This document shows, one piece after another, positions 1-5,274 of a DNA stretch of 5,274 bases. The notes below the pieces were generated by a model, which was not told where the DNA came from, made no database searches, and saw only the letters and a list, made by a program, of their open reading frames with translations. The position numbers and the translations under genes were made by a program. The DNA comes from an uncultured Selenomonas sp. Lineage in GTDB: Bacteria; Bacillota; Negativicutes; Selenomonadales; Selenomonadaceae. Location: contig CAJPRR010000147.1 of assembly GCA_905373085.1 (NCBI GenBank), positions 1 to 5,274 on the forward strand, read 5' to 3'. The number at the start of each line of letters is the position of its first letter. The stretch's first letter is position 1.

Positions 1-1
1 G

Positions 2-64
2 GAAACGCCGAACGACGATGCAGGATATGCAAGGGAGATTGCCATGCTCAGGGAGAGAGCATAG
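2..64 (+). CDS. 3' end of an unidentified convergent gene (20 codons)
   Basis: Reading plus-strand frame 2 from the left edge gives 20 residues ending in a TAG stop at 62-64. The tail is ETPNDDAGYAREIAMLRERA, with acidic, alanine and alternating charged residues typical of a real helical C-terminus. The fragment is too short to name a family. Support is mainly positional: a hairpin with T-runs on both sides (116-149) lies 52 nt downstream and would terminate this gene as well as the oppositely oriented stress-protein gene. The other two forward frames stay open past this point but run antisense into that stress-protein gene, so they are less likely. It could still be chance open frame, since only 63 bases are visible. 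Confidence 0.5.
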   Translation, partial: ETPNDDAGYAREIAMLRERA

Positions 65-72
65 AGCGACGG

Positions 73-91
73 ATGCCTTCCGCAAAGGCAT
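73..91. repeat. Perfect 7-bp inverted repeat, 5-nt loop
   Basis: ATGCCTT at 73-79 and AAGGCAT at 85-91 are exact reverse complements around the loop CCGCA. The element begins 8 nt after the TAG of the plus-strand gene. No T-run follows it on either strand, so it is not an intrinsic terminator by itself. It may stabilise the 3' end of the plus-strand transcript, or be chance. Confidence 0.35.
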
Positions 92-115
92 ATCACCCAT
101 CCATATCGCATACGC

Positions 116-149
116 AAAAAGTCCCCGGGACATTGCCCAGGGACTTTTT
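116..149. terminator. Bidirectional intrinsic terminator between convergent genes
   Basis: Five A, then GTCCC, one mismatch (C/A), GGG, the loop ACATTG, CCC, GGGAC and five T form a hairpin of about 8 G/C-rich pairs. The flanking A-run and T-run can also pair. Read on either strand, the stem is followed by TTTTT. It lies 21 nt past the stop of the minus-strand stress-protein gene and 52 nt past the stop of the plus-strand gene. It therefore fits a shared terminator for two converging transcripts. Confidence 0.85.
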
Positions 150-170
150 ATCCTGCTTATCGTCCGCCTT

Positions 171-551
171 TTACTTTACCACCATGACGGGAACCTTCGA
201 CTCTTCGACGACCTTCTGGCTGACGCTGCCGATCAAGGCGCCCTTGAAGAGACCGAGACCGCGGCTGCCCATGATGATCATGTCGCTCTTTTCCGAGTCG
301 GCAATCTTCAGGATCGCCTTCGGCACGTTGCCCGTCTCGACATGCCGCGTCGCCTTCATGTTCTCGGGGATCTTCTCCCAGATGCGGTCGAAGACGAGAT
401 GGCTCGGAATATCCTTGTTGATGTTGCTCGCCACATAGACGAAATCGAGACTTGCATTGCACTTCTCTGCAAAGGCGATCGCCTCATCCACGGCCTTGCA
501 GCCGTTGACAGAACCATCGACCGGCACGAGAATTTTGTTGATGCTGCCCAT
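171..551 (-). CDS. UspA-family universal stress protein, ATP-binding type
   Basis: This is a single-domain universal stress protein of 126 residues, close to the usual 140 or so for the family. These cytoplasmic alpha/beta proteins usually dimerise, and many bind ATP; they are linked to starvation, redox or growth-arrest survival. The N-terminus KILVPVDGS (residues 6-14) contains the conserved Asp12. Near the C-terminus, GSRG...GS (Gly95, Gly98, Gly108, Ser109) exactly fits the family's G-x2-G-x9-G-S/T nucleotide loop, so ATP binding is predicted. The final strand PVMVVK is typical. The ATG at 551 is chosen because GGAGGTG (564-558) sits 6 nt upstream; an in-frame TTG at 566 overlaps that ribosome site and is rejected. 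The gene stands alone, between the csaB terminator and its own terminator. The substrate or stress it answers cannot be told from sequence. Confidence 0.95.
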   Translation of the reverse strand: MGSINKILVPVDGSVNGCKAVDEAIAFAEKCNASLDFVYVASNINKDIPSHLVFDRIWEKIPENMKATRHVETGNVPKAILKIADSEKSDMIIMGSRGLGLFKGALIGSVSQKVVEESKVPVMVVK

Positions 552-557
552 ATAAAA

Positions 558-564
558 CACCTCC
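558..564 (-). promoter_or_regulatory. Strong ribosome binding site of the stress-protein gene
   Basis: The minus strand reads GGAGGTG, then TTTTAT, then ATG. This is a near-perfect anti-16S match at 6-nt spacing. It fixes the start at 551 over the upstream TTG. Confidence 0.85.
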
Positions 565-593
565 AAGCGAACTTTTTTCCTCTGTTGTCTACT

Positions 594-602
594 TCTATAT
601 CA
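594..602 (-). promoter_or_regulatory. Candidate extended -10 promoter for the stress-protein gene
   Basis: The minus strand carries TGATATAGA, i.e. an extended -10 (TG, one base, then TATAGA, 4 of 6 consensus). I see no good -35 hexamer about 17 nt upstream, though that area is a run of A/T tracts that could act as an UP-like element. A start point near 587 would give a leader of roughly 35 nt ahead of the ATG at 551. A promoter must exist somewhere between the csaB terminator and the ATG; this precise site is a guess. Confidence 0.3.
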
Positions 603-667
603 AAGCGAAAATTCCTTTTCTCTTTTGGTATTTTTCTGAAAAATTTTCCGATATTTTCTTGCACCGT
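603..667. other. AT-rich intergenic tract with A/T runs and a small palindrome
   Basis: This stretch is markedly AT-rich inside a GC-rich window. It contains phased-looking A and T runs and a 15-bp inverted repeat, ATTTTT-CTG-AAAAAT, at 630-644. It lies just upstream of the candidate -10 of the stress-protein gene and downstream of the csaB terminator. That position fits promoter-upstream or regulator-binding DNA. No known operator is recognised, and no coding potential is seen. Confidence 0.45.
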
Positions 668-714
668 AAAGAAAGCCGTCGCTGGAATGCGTGATGCCTC
701 CAACGACAGCTCTC
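668..714 (-). terminator. Intrinsic terminator of the csaB operon
   Basis: In the minus-strand RNA, GCUGUCGUUGGA (710-699) pairs along all 12 positions with UCCAGCGACGGC (686-675), using two G·U wobbles, around a 12-nt loop. GAGA (714-711) can extend the stem by pairing with the start of the following UUUCUUU (674-668). The wobbles would be A/C mismatches in the opposite RNA, so the hairpin is directional. It begins 14 nt past the csaB TGA and isolates the operon from the stress-protein gene. Confidence 0.8.
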
Positions 715-728
715 CTACTGCATTTCAC

Positions 729-1847
729 TCAATTCTTCTTTTCCAAAGAAGGCGCACCCTTTCGCAGGATTCCCACGGCAAGCTCCGCGTTTTGAAATGC
801 GCGTCTCCTCAGCTCTTTCAAGAGGGCGGCATTCTTCTCGCAAAGCGTATCGCGCTTCTGCCACTTGCGCCGCACTTCCGCCATGAGTTCATCTGCCGTG
901 ATGGTCTCAAGTTTCGCGGCGGGCGTCTCACCAATGGAGTCAAGGAAACGATCGATCTTCGGATCGTACGATACGCCGACGAGCGGCACACCCATGACAC
1001 CCGCAAAAATCAAGGCATGAAGGCGAATCGCGATGAGCAAATCCATATTGCCGACGAGTGAAAGAAGCTCCGCTGTCGAAAACTCGCCGTCGAGAACGAT
1101 GGCTTCCTGCTTCATCATCGCAGCGATCGTCTCCGCCGTCTTGACATCCTCGGGATACTGCATGGGCAGAAAGACGAGATTCGCACCAAGCTCGACGGCG
1201 ATGCGGTCGGCCGCCTCAGCGAAGGCTTCCTTGTAGCGCTGCCAGCCCTTCCACTCGCGCACGGATATGCCGACGAGCGGCTTGTCATCCGTCACGCCGT
1301 TCCACTGCAAGACCTGCCATCCCATATCCTTCGCAACGGGATTGATGGCGAGCACCGGATCGGCAGTTTCGACGATCCTAGGGCGGCGGACGCCCATGGC
1401 CGCAAGCTCCGCCAAAGAGCCGTGATCGCGCACGGTGATGAGGCGCACGCGGTTGCCGATGAGGCGCATCATCGTGCGCGCCCAAAAGCCCTCGATCGGG
1501 CCGATGCCCTGCGCGTAGAGCATGACAGGTCTCCGCGCGAGAAAGGCAAGGACGATGATCGCCATGTAGTAATAAAGGCTGCGGCGGCTCGTGACGTTCT
1601 GCAGCAGGCTGCCGCCGCCCGACACGAGGAGGTCGGAGGCGCGCAGAGCCTTCCATATCGCGGAAAACGAAAGCCATGAGACAGCCTCGACGCCGTGGCG
1701 GCGCTTCGTATCCGGAGGGTTCGCTGAAATCACCGTGATATTCGTTTGCGGGTCCAGTTCGGATAGAACCTCGATCATCGCGGCGAGCATGGCTTCGTCA
1801 CCGGCATTTTTCGAGCCGTAATATCCGGATACTACGATGTTGCTCAT
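729..1847 (-). CDS. csaB: CsaB-type polysaccharide pyruvyl transferase
   Basis: This 372-residue protein belongs to the polysaccharide pyruvyl transferase family (CsaB type). Such enzymes transfer pyruvate from phosphoenolpyruvate onto sugars of a cell-wall glycan, forming ketals that SLH-domain proteins recognise; the glycan is built on the cytoplasmic face. Visible family features, in order, are GYYGSKNAGDEAML (residues 8-21), SGGGSLLQ (76-83), AQGIGP (112-117), a conserved-looking RLHALIFAG (275-283) and SYDPKI (293-298). The fold is two Rossmann-like halves, similar to GT-B. Length is as expected and nothing is broken. The ATG at 1847 is chosen because the GYYGSKNAGDE motif should lie at the N-terminus; the longer in-frame extension to 2078 is only antiparallel-free shadow of the upstream gene. 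The start overlaps the upstream stop as ATGA, so translation is probably coupled. The actual acceptor glycan is unknown here. Confidence 0.93.
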   Translation of the reverse strand: MSNIVVSGYYGSKNAGDEAMLAAMIEVLSELDPQTNITVISANPPDTKRRHGVEAVSWLSFSAIWKALRASDLLVSGGGSLLQNVTSRRSLYYYMAIIVLAFLARRPVMLYAQGIGPIEGFWARTMMRLIGNRVRLITVRDHGSLAELAAMGVRRPRIVETADPVLAINPVAKDMGWQVLQWNGVTDDKPLVGISVREWKGWQRYKEAFAEAADRIAVELGANLVFLPMQYPEDVKTAETIAAMMKQEAIVLDGEFSTAELLSLVGNMDLLIAIRLHALIFAGVMGVPLVGVSYDPKIDRFLDSIGETPAAKLETITADELMAEVRRKWQKRDTLCEKNAALLKELRRRAFQNAELAVGILRKGAPSLEKKN

Positions 1848-3898
1848 TCCTTCGAGAAACGCTCCTTTGCCGAAGATAATATCATCTGCACGAGATGCAC
1901 GAGCACCATGAGGAAAGCTCCAATGCCGCAGCCGAGGACGATGCCGCCGATGCCGCGCACAAAGGACATATAGACGGGCGTGCGCATGTGCGCGAACGTC
2001 TCGACCATCGAGCCCTGACCGATGGTCGCAACGAGCACGAGCGCGAAGAGAAGCATCGTCGGCCACTTGCGGCACCATGCGAGGACGGCGAGCATGAACG
2101 CCGGATGGCCGATCATCAGCTCCTTCGAGCGCGGCCGCGCGTAGAATGCCTGCTCCAAGAGCGCACGGAACTTCAATTCAAGCCCTGAGACGGGCAGTCC
2201 CGACGTATGTCCCGAGCGTGCGACGAACACGACGGCGGCAAGAGCCACGAGCACGAACAGGAGAAGTGACTTGAGTTTCACGGGCATATCGAGAATCTGA
2301 CCGAGCTGCACGAGAGCGCCCTGCCCCTCCGCCATCCTGCCGTCAAAGACGTCGTAGCGCGTCAAAAACGCGACGGCGACGAGCACGATAGGCAGGACAA
2401 AGGTCAGCTTGATGCCGCGGAAGATGTTGAATTCAAGGAAGTACTCGACATCGGCAAGAGCGCCCGACAGATACGCCGCGCCGACATAGGAGAGCGCACC
2501 CGTCACGAAGAGGGCGACTCCAGCCGTGCCGATGATGCGCCAGAGCGGCGCTTTCGCATCAGGCTCCATGGTGCGGATGCGGTCGAGCTGCCATATCACG
2601 GCGAGCGCGGGGAAAAGATTCGCGCTCAAGAACGCCGCGAGAAGCCGCATCTTCGCGCCGCTGCCCATGAGGATCGGCGCGGCAAAGACGAATGCCAGCA
2701 GGGCAAAGAGCGCGTAGAGCGTCCTAGGCTGCAAGCGGTGCGTGATGAGCGAGAGGTAAAGCACGACGGCAGCCGCCACGCCGAGCATCAGCACGGCGCG
2801 CAGAGGACGCGGCGCGTACCAGTTTTCAAACGTCCCCGCAGGGCCGAGCGTGAAGCCGTGCGCCTTGACGGCCTCCGCCGTCGCCTTGATATAGTGCATG
2901 TTCGTCTCGAAGAGCGTCATGCCGGGCGCAGGCTTCTCGTAAATGCGCAGGAGGTCGATGCGGATGTTGCGCTCCATGTCCGTATTCGCCCAGCGCTCGA
3001 CCGCCGTATCGATCTTGAGCTTCGGCTGCTCGTCCTTCGGAATGGTGTAAAGACGCGCGACATGGTCATAGCCGACGCCCTTGGAGATCTCGGAAAGCCC
3101 GTCCTGCTTGTAGAACTGCAGCTGCGTCGTATCCTCGATGAGGCCGAGGACGAGATTGCGCTCCTTGAAGCGGTCGATCGTCGTCTGCAGCGACTTCGGA
3201 GCGCCGAGCATCTGCGATCCGGAGAACACGACTTCCGAGATGCGGCAGTCTTCCAGACGGCGGAACACGGCATCGACATCGTCGGGCGTGCAGCCCAGAT
3301 AGTTCGTCGGACGTGCAAGCACGAAGAAGCCTGCGTCATTGACCGCCTGCATCTCGTCCGTCGGCATGCCGAGATCCATCTTGAGGAAGGTTTCGTAATT
3401 CGCCTTGACGACGAGAATTTCCACGCCGTTGACTGCGACGGCGTTCACACGAGCAGCGCCCAGGCGGCGCAGCAAGTCCTCCTTGACCTCCTTGTAGGTA
3501 CGCGCATCGTGCCCGACAATGCAAACATCGGAGCCTTTGATCGTGCCGTTCTCGATGAGGGTGCGCCACGCGGGATCGGTCAAGATCCCCGCATGATAAT
3601 TGGCCACAAGCTCGCTGCCCGCGAGCGCCGTTGCCTTGCCGTTTGCGTTGAGCTTCTTGAAGGTCGTCTCATAGACGGCGAGCGACGTGATCCCCGCTTC
3701 CTTCGCCGCCTGCAGCACTTCGGCGACAGGCTTCCCCTCCTGCTCGGCGAGCTGCACGAGATCTTCGTAATCAATGGCGAGATCGACCTGCTTGTTGACC
3801 TCCTCCGCACGCCAGCGTGCGACATCAATGAGGAGCGCCGCGACAAGGCCGACGAAGATGAAGGCGATGAGCACCTTGTTGTATTGAAATTGCTTCAT
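1844..3898 (-). CDS. DUF5693-like membrane protein with large extracytoplasmic domain
   Basis: A 684-residue protein of unknown function. It has one N-terminal membrane anchor (about residues 9-25), a hydrophilic domain of about 335 residues (30-365), then about eight membrane segments near 367-385, 393-412, 417-436, 454-475, 495-513, 543-560, 597-628 (one or two) and 647-672. The soluble part alternates strands and helices (GITSLAVYE, GFFVLARPTN, SEVVFSGSQMLG, LVLGLIED, HVARLYTI), suggesting a TIM-barrel-like fold; that is inference. The motif KELMIGHPAFMLA (592-604) precedes the last segments. From memory the architecture matches DUF5693, often found beside csaB. The ATG at 3898 has GAGGAG 8 nt upstream, lying inside the last codons of the preceding gene. 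It ends in the ATGA overlap with csaB. A role in making or moving the csaB-modified wall glycan is plausible but unproven. No catalytic residues are assigned. Confidence 0.85.
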   Translation of the reverse strand: MKQFQYNKVLIAFIFVGLVAALLIDVARWRAEEVNKQVDLAIDYEDLVQLAEQEGKPVAEVLQAAKEAGITSLAVYETTFKKLNANGKATALAGSELVANYHAGILTDPAWRTLIENGTIKGSDVCIVGHDARTYKEVKEDLLRRLGAARVNAVAVNGVEILVVKANYETFLKMDLGMPTDEMQAVNDAGFFVLARPTNYLGCTPDDVDAVFRRLEDCRISEVVFSGSQMLGAPKSLQTTIDRFKERNLVLGLIEDTTQLQFYKQDGLSEISKGVGYDHVARLYTIPKDEQPKLKIDTAVERWANTDMERNIRIDLLRIYEKPAPGMTLFETNMHYIKATAEAVKAHGFTLGPAGTFENWYAPRPLRAVLMLGVAAAVVLYLSLITHRLQPRTLYALFALLAFVFAAPILMGSGAKMRLLAAFLSANLFPALAVIWQLDRIRTMEPDAKAPLWRIIGTAGVALFVTGALSYVGAAYLSGALADVEYFLEFNIFRGIKLTFVLPIVLVAVAFLTRYDVFDGRMAEGQGALVQLGQILDMPVKLKSLLLFVLVALAAVVFVARSGHTSGLPVSGLELKFRALLEQAFYARPRSKELMIGHPAFMLAVLAWCRKWPTMLLFALVLVATIGQGSMVETFAHMRTPVYMSFVRGIGGIVLGCGIGAFLMVLVHLVQMILSSAKERFSKE
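1862..1868 (-). promoter_or_regulatory. Distant ribosome-site-like motif upstream of csaB
   Basis: AAAGGAG on the minus strand lies 14 nt before the csaB ATG, farther than the usual 5-9 nt. A second GAAGGA touches the ATG directly, which is too close. Neither is ideal, so csaB probably relies on termination-reinitiation at the ATGA overlap. Confidence 0.4.
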
Positions 3899-3903
3899 GT
3901 ATC

Positions 3904-4599
3904 CTACTCCTCATTCCCTCCGGCAGAGAGGCGCACGACGATGGCGCCCTTCCTGTGTTCGACGCTCTCGATGCACGTCTTCAAAGGCAATGCATCGAGC
4001 TTCGCGATCTGAATGTCGCCGAAGATGTCGCCAAGATTCGCCTTGCCGATCAAGGCGTTTTTGATGTCGAGCCGCGTCATGTGAAAGTACAGCGCCTGCG
4101 CGTCCTCGACAATCTTCCCTTCGAGCACGACATCCGCCATGCGCCCGAAGATCTTCACTTCCGCTGTCGCGTGCACGCCATCTTCGTCAATCGTCACCTT
4201 GATGTTGTCAAGCTTGTCGATGCGCTTCGCCAAAAGATTGCGCAGAGCATCCTCGGAAACGGTGCCCGTGAGTTTCAAATCCTCGGCAGAAATGAGATGC
4301 ACGCAGTGATCGAGGAAAAGATCTCGCGACGAAAAATGCACGCCGCTTCCTGTCAGCTGCACGCGCTCCATGCGCAAATCGCCGATGCGAAGCCCCTTCG
4401 CATCAATCTTGAGAGTGTCGATCTGTCCCAAGAGGAACAGGATGCCGGGCGTGCTCTCAAGCGTCACCTCGGCGCTCTCTGCCCCGCGATCCCTGAGCAT
4501 CGTCTCTGCTGTCTGCCGCGCCCATGCGGGCAGCAAAGTTTCGCCAAAGACGAGAAGGATTGCCGCAGCGCCTGCAACAAGCATCAAAAGTTTGCGCAA
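3904..4599 (-). CDS. Exported DUF2993 (LmeA-like) protein
   Basis: A 231-residue protein with an N-terminal hydrophobic signal (residues 4-18) and a possible signal peptidase site after AWA (25-27). The mature part begins with a helix and continues as alternating short beta strands with repeated patterns such as IDTLKIDAKGLRIGDLRMERVQLTGSGVHF (59-89) and DNIKVTIDEDGVHATAEVKIFG (131-152). This pattern is typical of DUF2993 proteins; the mycobacterial member LmeA binds phospholipid and is needed for lipomannan elongation. Here it is inferred to sit in the periplasm or on the membrane surface and contact a lipid or lipid-linked glycan. The start is TTG at 4599, supported by AAGGTGAT (4610-4603) close upstream; the ATG at 4604 is out of frame and quickly stops. 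It lies 16 nt after prfB and 5 nt before the membrane-protein gene, so it is in the operon. Function in this organism is unproven. Confidence 0.8.
   Translation of the reverse strand: MRKLLMLVAGAAAILLVFGETLLPAWARQTAETMLRDRGAESAEVTLESTPGILFLLGQIDTLKIDAKGLRIGDLRMERVQLTGSGVHFSSRDLFLDHCVHLISAEDLKLTGTVSEDALRNLLAKRIDKLDNIKVTIDEDGVHATAEVKIFGRMADVVLEGKIVEDAQALYFHMTRLDIKNALIGKANLGDIFGDIQIAKLDALPLKTCIESVEHRKGAIVVRLSAGGNEE
3907..3912 (-). promoter_or_regulatory. Ribosome site for the DUF5693-like gene inside the previous gene
   Basis: GAGGAG, 8 nt before the ATG at 3898, is formed by the last two sense codons (Glu-Glu) of the DUF2993 gene. A ribosome finishing that gene would cover the site, linking translation of the two. 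Confidence 0.7.
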
Positions 4600-4602
4600 A
4601 AC

Positions 4603-4610
4603 ATCACCTT
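4603..4610 (-). promoter_or_regulatory. Ribosome site deciding the TTG start of the DUF2993 gene
   Basis: The minus strand reads AAGGTGAT, with AGGTGAT complementary to the 16S rRNA tail. It is followed by GTT and the TTG at 4599; spacing from AGGTG to the start is 5 nt. It supports TTG as the true start. Confidence 0.75.
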
Positions 4611-4615
4611 AAATC

Positions 4616-5272
4616 TCAAATCTCATGATTCGCCTTCGCCGCGAGGAAGGCCTCGATGAAGGCGTCGAGATCGCCGTCCATGACCGCCTGCACGTTGCCC
4701 GTCTCCATGCCTGTGCGCATGTCCTTGACCATCGTGTAGGGCTGAAATACGTAGGAACGGATCTGGCTGCCCCACTCGATCTTCTGCTGATCGCCTTCGA
4801 GCTTCTGGATCTCGGCTTCCTTCTTCTCCTGTTCCAATTCAAAGAGCTTGGCGCGCAGCATCTTCAGGCACTGCTCGCGGTTCTGCAGCTGCGACCGCTC
4901 GTTCTGGCACTGCACGACGATCCCCGTCGGCATGTGCGTCATGCGCACGGCGGACGACGTCTTGTTGATGTGCTGACCGCCCGCACCCGAAGCGCGGTAC
5001 GTATCGACGCGCACATCCGCCATATTGATCGCAACCTCGACGGCATCGTCGATCTCGGGCATGACGTCACAGGCGGAAAACGACGTATGACGACGCGCAT
5101 TGGAATCGAAAGGAGAGATGCGCACGAGGCGATGCACGCCCTTTTCCGACTTCAAATAGCCATAGGCGTTGTGCCCGTTGATGAAGAGCGTCGCACTCTT
5201 GACGCCCGCCTCATCGCCAGGCAGCAGATCTGCCGTGACGACGGAAAAACCGTGGCGCTCCGCCCACCTGCC
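4616..5272 (-). CDS. prfB: Peptide chain release factor 2 (partial, C-terminal part)
   Basis: This is RF2, the cytoplasmic factor that reads UGA and UAA stop codons and triggers release of the peptide from the ribosome. The visible 218 residues cover the central and C-terminal domains of a protein usually about 330-370 long; the N-terminal part lies beyond the right edge. The reading begins GRWAERHGFS at the edge. Key motifs are LPGDEAGVKSATLFINGHNAYGY preceding the codon-recognition tripeptide SPF (residues 53-55 of the fragment), GGQ at 98-100 in SGAGGQHINKTSSAV, which acts in the peptidyl-transferase centre, and the family tail IEWGSQIRSYVFQPY...GNVQAVMDGDLDAFI. SPF rather than PxT distinguishes it from RF1. 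An in-frame TTG at 5155 is an internal Leu codon, not a start. The programmed +1 frameshift common in prfB would lie outside the window. It ends in TGA, 16 nt before the DUF2993 start, with no terminator between. Confidence 0.97.
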   Translation of the reverse strand, partial: GRWAERHGFSVVTADLLPGDEAGVKSATLFINGHNAYGYLKSEKGVHRLVRISPFDSNARRHTSFSACDVMPEIDDAVEVAINMADVRVDTYRASGAGGQHINKTSSAVRMTHMPTGIVVQCQNERSQLQNREQCLKMLRAKLFELEQEKKEAEIQKLEGDQQKIEWGSQIRSYVFQPYTMVKDMRTGMETGNVQAVMDGDLDAFIEAFLAAKANHEI

Positions 5273-5274
5273 GT

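Noticed and set aside
552..566. TTG start for the stress protein at 566
   Set aside because: The codons from it overlap the GGAGGTG ribosome site that serves the ATG at 551.
18..1061. A 347-codon plus-strand open frame
   Set aside because: It runs antisense through the stress-protein gene, across two terminators and an AT-rich promoter region, and into csaB. The family motifs are all on the minus strand.
1848..2078. N-terminal extension of csaB to an upstream start
   Set aside because: The extension is Arg/His/Ala-rich, overlaps the DUF5693-like gene in another frame, and would push the N-terminal GYYGSKNAGDE motif about 85 residues inward.
2738..4012. A 424-codon plus-strand open frame
   Set aside because: It lies wholly antisense to the DUF5693-like gene and the end of the DUF2993 gene. 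Its translation is dominated by Arg, His, Glu, Asp and Leu without a recognisable domain, as expected from the complement of GC-biased codons.
3955..4659. A 234-codon plus-strand open frame
   Set aside because: It is antisense to the DUF2993 gene and the end of prfB, with Arg/His-rich composition and no ribosome site seen.
4616..5155. prfB as a short complete gene starting at TTG 5155
   Set aside because: The frame stays open to the right edge and encodes typical RF2 sequence (RWAERHGFS, LPGDEAG, GHNAYGYL), so the TTG is an internal Leu codon.
1..5274. A wholly new defence, mobile or RNA-based system
   Set aside because: No repeats of array type, transposase, nuclease, toxin-antitoxin pair or structured RNA was found. 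All but one of the sizeable frames belong to known families or a known domain of unknown function; the novelty is confined to the DUF5693/CsaB/DUF2993 envelope module.

Overview
The window is a compact, GC-rich bacterial chromosome segment. Nearly all of it is coded on the minus strand. No mobile element, tRNA, rRNA or CRISPR array was seen. The mix of genes points to Firmicutes, most likely a diderm Negativicute of the Selenomonas type: strong GGAGG-type ribosome sites, a CsaB-type pyruvyl transferase, a DUF5693-like membrane protein, a DUF2993-like lipid-binding protein and bacterial RF2. The lineage is an inference from gene content and composition, not from a marker match.

Layout, read in the direction of minus-strand transcription. 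(1) 5272-4616: the 3' two thirds of prfB (peptide chain release factor 2), which runs off the right edge. (2) 4599-3904: an exported DUF2993/LmeA-like protein starting at TTG. (3) 3898-1844: a DUF5693-like polytopic membrane protein. (4) 1847-729: csaB, which overlaps the preceding gene by ATGA. The gaps are 16 nt, 5 nt and -4 nt, so these four very probably form one operon. It closes at a strong G·U-containing hairpin terminator at 668-714. (5) An AT-rich intergenic stretch of about 100 bp holds a candidate extended -10 promoter. (6) 551-171: a one-domain UspA-family universal stress protein, as its own transcription unit. (7) 116-149: a bidirectional terminator, which also serves a convergent plus-strand gene whose last 20 codons lie at 2-64.

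Functional reading: genes 2-4 look like a small cell-envelope module. One exported lipid-binding-like protein and one membrane protein with a large extracytoplasmic domain sit next to an enzyme family that adds pyruvate ketals to cell-wall glycans used as anchors by SLH-domain proteins. prfB appears to be the housekeeping promoter-proximal gene of the operon. The usp gene is separately controlled and unrelated. The least understood part is the DUF5693-like protein and its tight coupling to csaB.
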